Positions 25,420-28,709 of a stretch of 28,709 nucleotides of DNA are shown piece by piece. Within the stretch, counting starts at the first letter, position 1. Every line of letters begins with the position of its first letter. Under the pieces are notes generated by a model, which had not been told where the DNA came from, searched no databases, and saw only the letters and a program-made list of their open reading frames with translations. Origin of the DNA: Anaerolineales bacterium. GTDB lineage: Bacteria; Chloroflexota; Anaerolineae; Anaerolineales; Villigracilaceae. The DNA lies in the NCBI GenBank assembly GCA_025938055.1, contig JAICQC010000014.1, forward strand, positions 1 to 28,709. The letters are read 5' to 3'. The position numbers were made by a program, and so were the translations under genes.

Positions 25420-27366
25420 TCATGGTAATCCATCCCAGTTGCCGGCGATGGGCATATCGCCAGCCACTCCCAGGGCAAAGACCAGGTCGGCGAAGCCGAT
25501 CGTGTTGCTGTTGCGCAGGTGGAACGTGCCGTTGCGATAGATACCGATCGTATCATCGCCATCGCCATCCCAGTCGCCAGTCACCGGTCTGTCTCCCGGC
25601 AACCCGTAGTTGATCTGGATGTCCGCAAACCCGGTCGCATTCGTGTTCTTCAGGTACAAGGCGCCGTTGCTCGGACGGAAGACACCCGTCGTGTCGATGC
25701 CATCCCCGTTCCAATCTCCAGCGATCCCTACATCCCCGGGGATGCCCAGGGCAAAGATGGCACTCGGCGTACCTGCACTGTTGCTGTTGCGCAGGAAGAA
25801 GGTCCCGTTCGAGGGGCGATAGACACCGATCGTGTCGATGCCGTCGTTGTTCCAATCTCCGGCGATGGGCTGATCACCCGGTGCACCGAAGGGGAAGACG
25901 ATATCTGCAAAGCCGATGGTGTTGGAGTTCCGCAGGTAGAACGAGCCGTTGCGGTAGATGCCGATGGTGACATCGCCATCCCCATCCCAGTCGCCGACCA
26001 CAGGATAGTCGCCTCCCTGACCATAGTTGATCTGGATGTCTGCAAAGCCAGTCGTGTTGCTGTTCTTCAGATACAGTGCGCCATTGCTCGGACGGAACAC
26101 ACCCGTCGTAACTTTACATGCTGGTGCAGCAAAAAAGGTGGGAGTATAGTTCTGGGCCGTTTGGTTGGTGGTCACGTTGCTGTAACTGCGGCTCGCCGGG
26201 CTAAACGTATAGCACGGATGAGAAGGTGTCACTGTCCCAGACCAGTTGGCTGGAACAGCGAACAAGTAGCTCCCATTGGCAGTTGATGTGACTGACTTGG
26301 ATGTGCCATCCGTATAATGCAGGGTTGCACCACCCACCCCGGTATTGCCAGAAATAACTAAACCTGTTGCAGCAGAGTCATAATCAACCATGAGCACGGC
26401 TGTATCTACAGCCTCGAAATCATTTCCCGTTAGATCGTCAAGCAGATGTAACATGTCATTATCCCTACGCTGGTCGGGCGCGCCAGAAACATACCTATTC
26501 GAGCCATTGTCCGCCAGGATGATCCCATAGGTTTTCATCGCATTGAGAATGACCTGCATGGCAGGCGGATAACCTGAAACATTAAAAGAGGCTTTCAGAC
26601 GGAAACGTGCACCCATGGGAGGAATATGCAGAGCACTGGGGTTATCCGCTGTCAGGTGCCGTGCAGGCCAGACATAACCATTTGTGTTCTCAGCCGTGAA
26701 GCGGATGGCGTGGTTGATTTCACCGCTGAGTATTTCCTCATAGCGTACGAGGCCAGGCAGGATCGGCAAGCCAGCCGCATCTGCAGAAGTCCACATATCC
26801 GGGCGTAAGGCGTTGGAGTTCAAGCTCCAGATGGCGCCTGAACCAGCGTGCCACCCGCCGCCTGAATAACTCGCATCGAAGAGTTCATAGAGTGTACAGG
26901 TACTGCTATCCACGATCAGGATGTGACGGTCACTCCCGTGCTCGATCAAAGGATTGCTCGGAATGGGGTAAGGACCGGGGTCTGACTCGTCCGGATAATA
27001 AAAGGAGACGGGAACCTTGGGAACGCTTCCTCCTACGATGTTAAAGGGAATCCCAATCGGTCCTCCGTCCCACATTCCGGAGCCAAAGTCCATATGGAAG
27101 CCCGTATTGCGACCTATAGTATTGACCCATTGATCAGAATGAACATGAATCGGAAGATCGTCTATCGGCGTATTCCATATATTGTTTGCCGGAAAAACGG
27201 GGCAACCGCCAATTACTGCAGAGGCTACAGTAATACCGTTTTGCGAGCCAGGCTGCTCAGCTTTCACAGGAGTAGTCTCTCTCCATGGGAAACATAAACA
27301 AGTGATCATAAACAAACTGACTACACTCAATTTTTTAATGTGTGAAAAGAATATATTGTGATTCAT
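25420..27366 (-). CDS. Secreted protein of an uncharacterised family with shared repeat tail
   Basis: A 648-aa exported protein. Signal peptide (LSVVSLFMITCLCF, cleavage probably near AEQ) followed by a conserved domain (about 50-330) with CPVFPANNIWNTPIDDLPI, FGSGMWDGGPIGIPFN, YYPDESDPGPYPIP, WHAGSGAIWSLNSNALRPD, WTSADAAGLPILPGLVRY, YVWPARH and ILADNGS. I recall similar proteins in bacterial genomes annotated as hypothetical, with no assigned function. A carboxypeptidase-regulatory-like/SdrB-like domain (about 340-415) precedes the 229-residue tail (420-648). ATG 27366 is preceded by GAGGTGATC, a long anti-Shine-Dalgarno match; GTG 27372 also fits. The repeated W/D/H-rich motifs suggest a carbohydrate-active role, but this is speculation. 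Confidence 0.85.
   Translation of the reverse strand: MNHNIFFSHIKKLSVVSLFMITCLCFPWRETTPVKAEQPGSQNGITVASAVIGGCPVFPANNIWNTPIDDLPIHVHSDQWVNTIGRNTGFHMDFGSGMWDGGPIGIPFNIVGGSVPKVPVSFYYPDESDPGPYPIPSNPLIEHGSDRHILIVDSSTCTLYELFDASYSGGGWHAGSGAIWSLNSNALRPDMWTSADAAGLPILPGLVRYEEILSGEINHAIRFTAENTNGYVWPARHLTADNPSALHIPPMGARFRLKASFNVSGYPPAMQVILNAMKTYGIILADNGSNRYVSGAPDQRRDNDMLHLLDDLTGNDFEAVDTAVLMVDYDSAATGLVISGNTGVGGATLHYTDGTSKSVTSTANGSYLFAVPANWSGTVTPSHPCYTFSPASRSYSNVTTNQTAQNYTPTFFAAPACKVTTGVFRPSNGALYLKNSNTTGFADIQINYGQGGDYPVVGDWDGDGDVTIGIYRNGSFYLRNSNTIGFADIVFPFGAPGDQPIAGDWNNDGIDTIGVYRPSNGTFFLRNSNSAGTPSAIFALGIPGDVGIAGDWNGDGIDTTGVFRPSNGALYLKNTNATGFADIQINYGLPGDRPVTGDWDGDGDDTIGIYRNGTFHLRNSNTIGFADLVFALGVAGDMPIAGNWDGLP
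25423..26109 (-). repeat. Five-unit C-terminal repeat tail, copy in the 648-aa protein
   Basis: 229 codons, same layout. Unit 3 differs from the other copies (NSNSAGTPSAIFALG). Unit 5 has FADLVFALGVAGDMPIAGNW, like the partial copy at the window end (FADLVFALGVNGDMPISGNW). It is again joined at KVTTGVF. Confidence 0.92.
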
Positions 27367-27368
27367 GA

Positions 27369-27711
27369 TCACCTCACTAACATGCTATCATATGCGCTAG
27401 ATAGAACAATATCCCAACGTGCGGTTAGCATATCAACTTTGTAAGGTATGTTCTCTTTGAAGAAAACCAACGTATCAGATCCACTAGCCAGCCTCGCGAG
27501 ATAAATACCGTTAAATTGACCATGCAGGTTGTTCCGGCTCACACCGCCGGTAGATTGTTGGGGACTCCTTATTTGGAGCACAGCAGGGAGATCGCTATCT
27601 GTGCTCGTGTGACTAACTCTTCTAGATTTTAATTGCCGTCTCGCAATCTGGATGGGCTGGGTTTTCTGCAACAACCGGCCATGATCCCCAACCCGAAAAG
27701 CATCACTGTAG
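27369..27711 (-). other. Open but unassigned 343-base stretch, possible gene remnant
   Basis: Between the 648-aa gene and the GNAT gene, the minus strand has a stop-free frame of about 115 codons with no credible start of its own. Readable parts are FNGIYLARLASGSDTLVFF and NIPYKVDMLTARWDIVLSSA. In another frame a short lipoprotein-like start is present, MLFGLGIMAGCC, that runs into a stop after about 24 residues. Together this could be one lipoprotein gene broken by a frameshift, but I do not recognise a family and chance is possible. Confidence 0.25.
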
Positions 27712-28182
27712 TTAAAAGCGTTTGACGAAGATAACCAGATCATCGCCCTCAACATAGAAATCCTTGATGGTCGCCTCGATGGCATACCCCATGCCGATAT
27801 AGAACTTTCGGGTCGATTCATAAGGAGGCGTTCCTGAAGTCTCGGCAATAAGCATTCGCCCACCTGCCTTGCGTACAGCTTGCTCACAGGCATCCAGTAA
27901 TACGCGCCCTACTCCGTTGCGGTGGGAATTTGAGTCAACGGCGATCCAATATAAATCGAATACGCCATGGGTTAAATCTCGCGGACCATAACAGGCAAAA
28001 CCGAGAACCTGGTCCCCTTCCCGATCTACGATGAAGTTATAACCGCAGCAATCAGTGCCCAGCGTGAGATATTCCTCCCAAAGCTCTCCCACACATTCGA
28101 CCTCTTCCTGGCTGAAGACGCTTGCCCTTGCCGCGATGTCTCGAATCTGTGAACCGTCTGCTTCTATTGCTGTAAGAACCAT
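27712..28182 (-). CDS. GNAT-family N-acetyltransferase
   Basis: A 156-aa GNAT protein. Key parts are GYNFIVDREGDQVLGFACYGP (strands 2-3, shown in part), DLYWIAVDSNSHRNGVGRVLLDACEQAV (strand 4 and the acetyl-CoA pyrophosphate loop R-N-G-V-G-R, at about residues 90-115), LIAETSGTPPYESTRKFYIGMGY (motif B) and DFYVEGDDLVIFVKRF at the end. ATG 28182 has AAAGGAGGGAGATC upstream; the frame extends to 28314 without a better start. It is unrelated to the AAC(6')-like gene. The substrate is unknown. It interrupts the tail-protein array. Confidence 0.85.
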   Translation of the reverse strand: MVLTAIEADGSQIRDIAARASVFSQEEVECVGELWEEYLTLGTDCCGYNFIVDREGDQVLGFACYGPRDLTHGVFDLYWIAVDSNSHRNGVGRVLLDACEQAVRKAGGRMLIAETSGTPPYESTRKFYIGMGYAIEATIKDFYVEGDDLVIFVKRF

Positions 28183-28263
28183 GATCTCCCTCCTTTGGGT
28201 TTCACAATATGATCGCACGTGCTGTCCGAATGTTTCATTTGTTAGCTGTTTTCCTATATCGAA

Positions 28264-28491
28264 ATGGTTCATGTGAAGAAAGCAAATTATGCGGTACTCC
28301 ATGAATTTCAGCAAGCCTTCGAATCTGTGGAGTTATGATATCGAAATGCTTTGTGATTGATCAGGAAAAGACTCGAGAAAGCCAACCTCGTTGGTGATAT
28401 TTCTGGAGTTGACTCCGAAGTGACGCACGTCAAGCCGAGCGATGTAGTTTACAGTTTGATCTCATTTATCGATCAATTGCGAATGCAATGA
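28264..28491 (+). pseudogene. Possible decayed plus-strand ORF with two in-frame TGA codons
   Basis: In one frame, ATG 28264 opens MVHVKKANYAVLHEFQQAFE..., stops at TGA (28336-28338), continues YRNAL, stops at TGA (28354-28356), then stays open for 44 codons (IRKRLEKANLVGDISGVDSE..., SDVVYSLISFIDQLRMQ) to TGA 28489-28491. The region between the GNAT start and the next terminator otherwise holds no gene. It may be gene debris or chance; no family recognised. Confidence 0.2.
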
Positions 28492-28510
28492 AAACGCGCC
28501 TGAAGTAATA

Positions 28511-28545
28511 GTCGAGCCCCTGGGTAAAATATCCAGGGGCTCGAC
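28511..28545. terminator. 13-bp hairpin terminator after the fourth tail gene
   Basis: GTCGAGCCCCTGG (28511-28523) pairs with CCAGGGGCTCGAC (28533-28545), loop GTAAAATAT. It lies 64 bases past the stop of the partial minus-strand gene at 28610. TTTATATAA follows on the plus side and TATTACTTC on the minus side, so it may work in both directions. Confidence 0.68.
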
Positions 28546-28609
28546 TTTATATAACTGCCAGTTGCTTTGGATCGCCAACCCGCTTCAATAATATAGAACT
28601 CAAGCTTAC

Positions 28610-28709
28610 TTATGGTCTCCCATCCCAGTTGCCGGAGATGGGCATGTCACCGTTGACTCCCAGGGCGAAGACCAGGTCGGCAAAGCCGATGGTATTGCTG
28701 TTGCGCAGG
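28610..28709 (-). CDS. 3' end of a fourth repeat-tail protein (partial)
   Basis: The minus strand encodes the final 32 residues of unit 5 of the shared tail: [18 protein letters not shown], then NGDMPISGNWDGRP and TAA at 28612-28610. The match to the other three tails is immediate. The beginning, including any N-terminal domain, lies beyond the right edge of the window. Its 3' flank resembles that of the 1002-aa gene (CAGTTG...TTCAATA...), showing that duplication included downstream sequence. Confidence 0.85.
   Translation of the reverse strand, partial: LRNSNTIGFADLVFALGVNGDMPISGNWDGRP

Noticed and set aside
25519..26286. 255-aa plus-strand ORF opposite the 648-aa gene
   Set aside because: Antisense shadow of the same repeat tail, with no ribosome-binding site and no recognisable domain.
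28336..28356. Selenocysteine use at the two in-frame TGA codons
   Set aside because: No SECIS-like hairpin recognised and two close TGAs in an unknown short frame fit decay or chance better.
28610..28612. LPXTG-like sorting signal at the tail ends
   Set aside because: The tails end in NWDG-x-P with no hydrophobic helix and no basic tail, so a sortase signal does not fit.

Overview
The window looks like a chromosomal segment of a Gram-positive-like or monoderm environmental bacterium, most plausibly a member of the Chloroflexota (Anaerolineae-type). This placement is inference. It rests on lipoprotein M1 peptidases with Pro/Thr-rich linkers, secreted proteins ending in 'GDWDGDG' repeats, a PolX with a PHP domain, and the general flavour of the gene set. 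No rRNA, tRNA, IS element, CRISPR array or phage gene was seen.

Left part (1-11744), mostly minus-strand housekeeping and accessory metabolism. It opens with the tail of an unknown gene overlapping an Xre/HigA-like antitoxin. A tightly packed minus-strand operon follows (3719 down to 393): a saccharopine-dehydrogenase-like Rossmann protein, a 32-aa membrane or lipoprotein micropeptide, a YbhB/PEBP protein, an enterochelin-esterase-like hydrolase and an MTH1-like Nudix hydrolase. Two of its junctions are ATGA overlaps, and an 18-bp perfect palindrome sits just before its first gene. Next come an AAC(6')-like acetyltransferase, a ferritin and a PRPP synthetase, the last two with recognisable promoters. 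A membrane-protein-rich run (8830 down to 5887) holds two small membrane proteins, a DinB-like protein, two tandem isoprenylcysteine-methyltransferase-like proteins and an EamA transporter. PolX follows; its third catalytic aspartate of the polymerase site is a glutamine. A small methyltransferase and a YdcZ-type transporter close this part.

Middle part (11971-16644): two tandem paralogous M1-family zinc metallopeptidase lipoproteins, an unrecognised 157-aa protein, and an epoxide-hydrolase-like alpha/beta hydrolase with a good promoter.

Right part (16671-28709), the most unusual region: a minus-strand array of at least four secreted proteins. Three are complete (1002, 1710 and 648 aa) and a fourth runs off the window end. 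Their N-terminal parts are unrelated: a Ycf48-like propeller plus DUF1906; an M4 thermolysin-like protease with inserted beta-propellers; and an uncharacterised secreted domain. All three complete proteins end in the same 229-residue tail, built of five units in an A-B-C-A-B pattern with Ca-binding-like DxDxDG loops, with no length variation. The tails are mosaics of one another, as if homogenised by gene conversion. Every tail is followed within about 70 bases by a hairpin terminator. A GNAT acetyltransferase and some probable gene debris lie between the third and fourth tail genes. The likely theme is a set of exported effectors (protease, glycosidase-like, unknown) sharing one exchangeable C-terminal surface or calcium-binding module.
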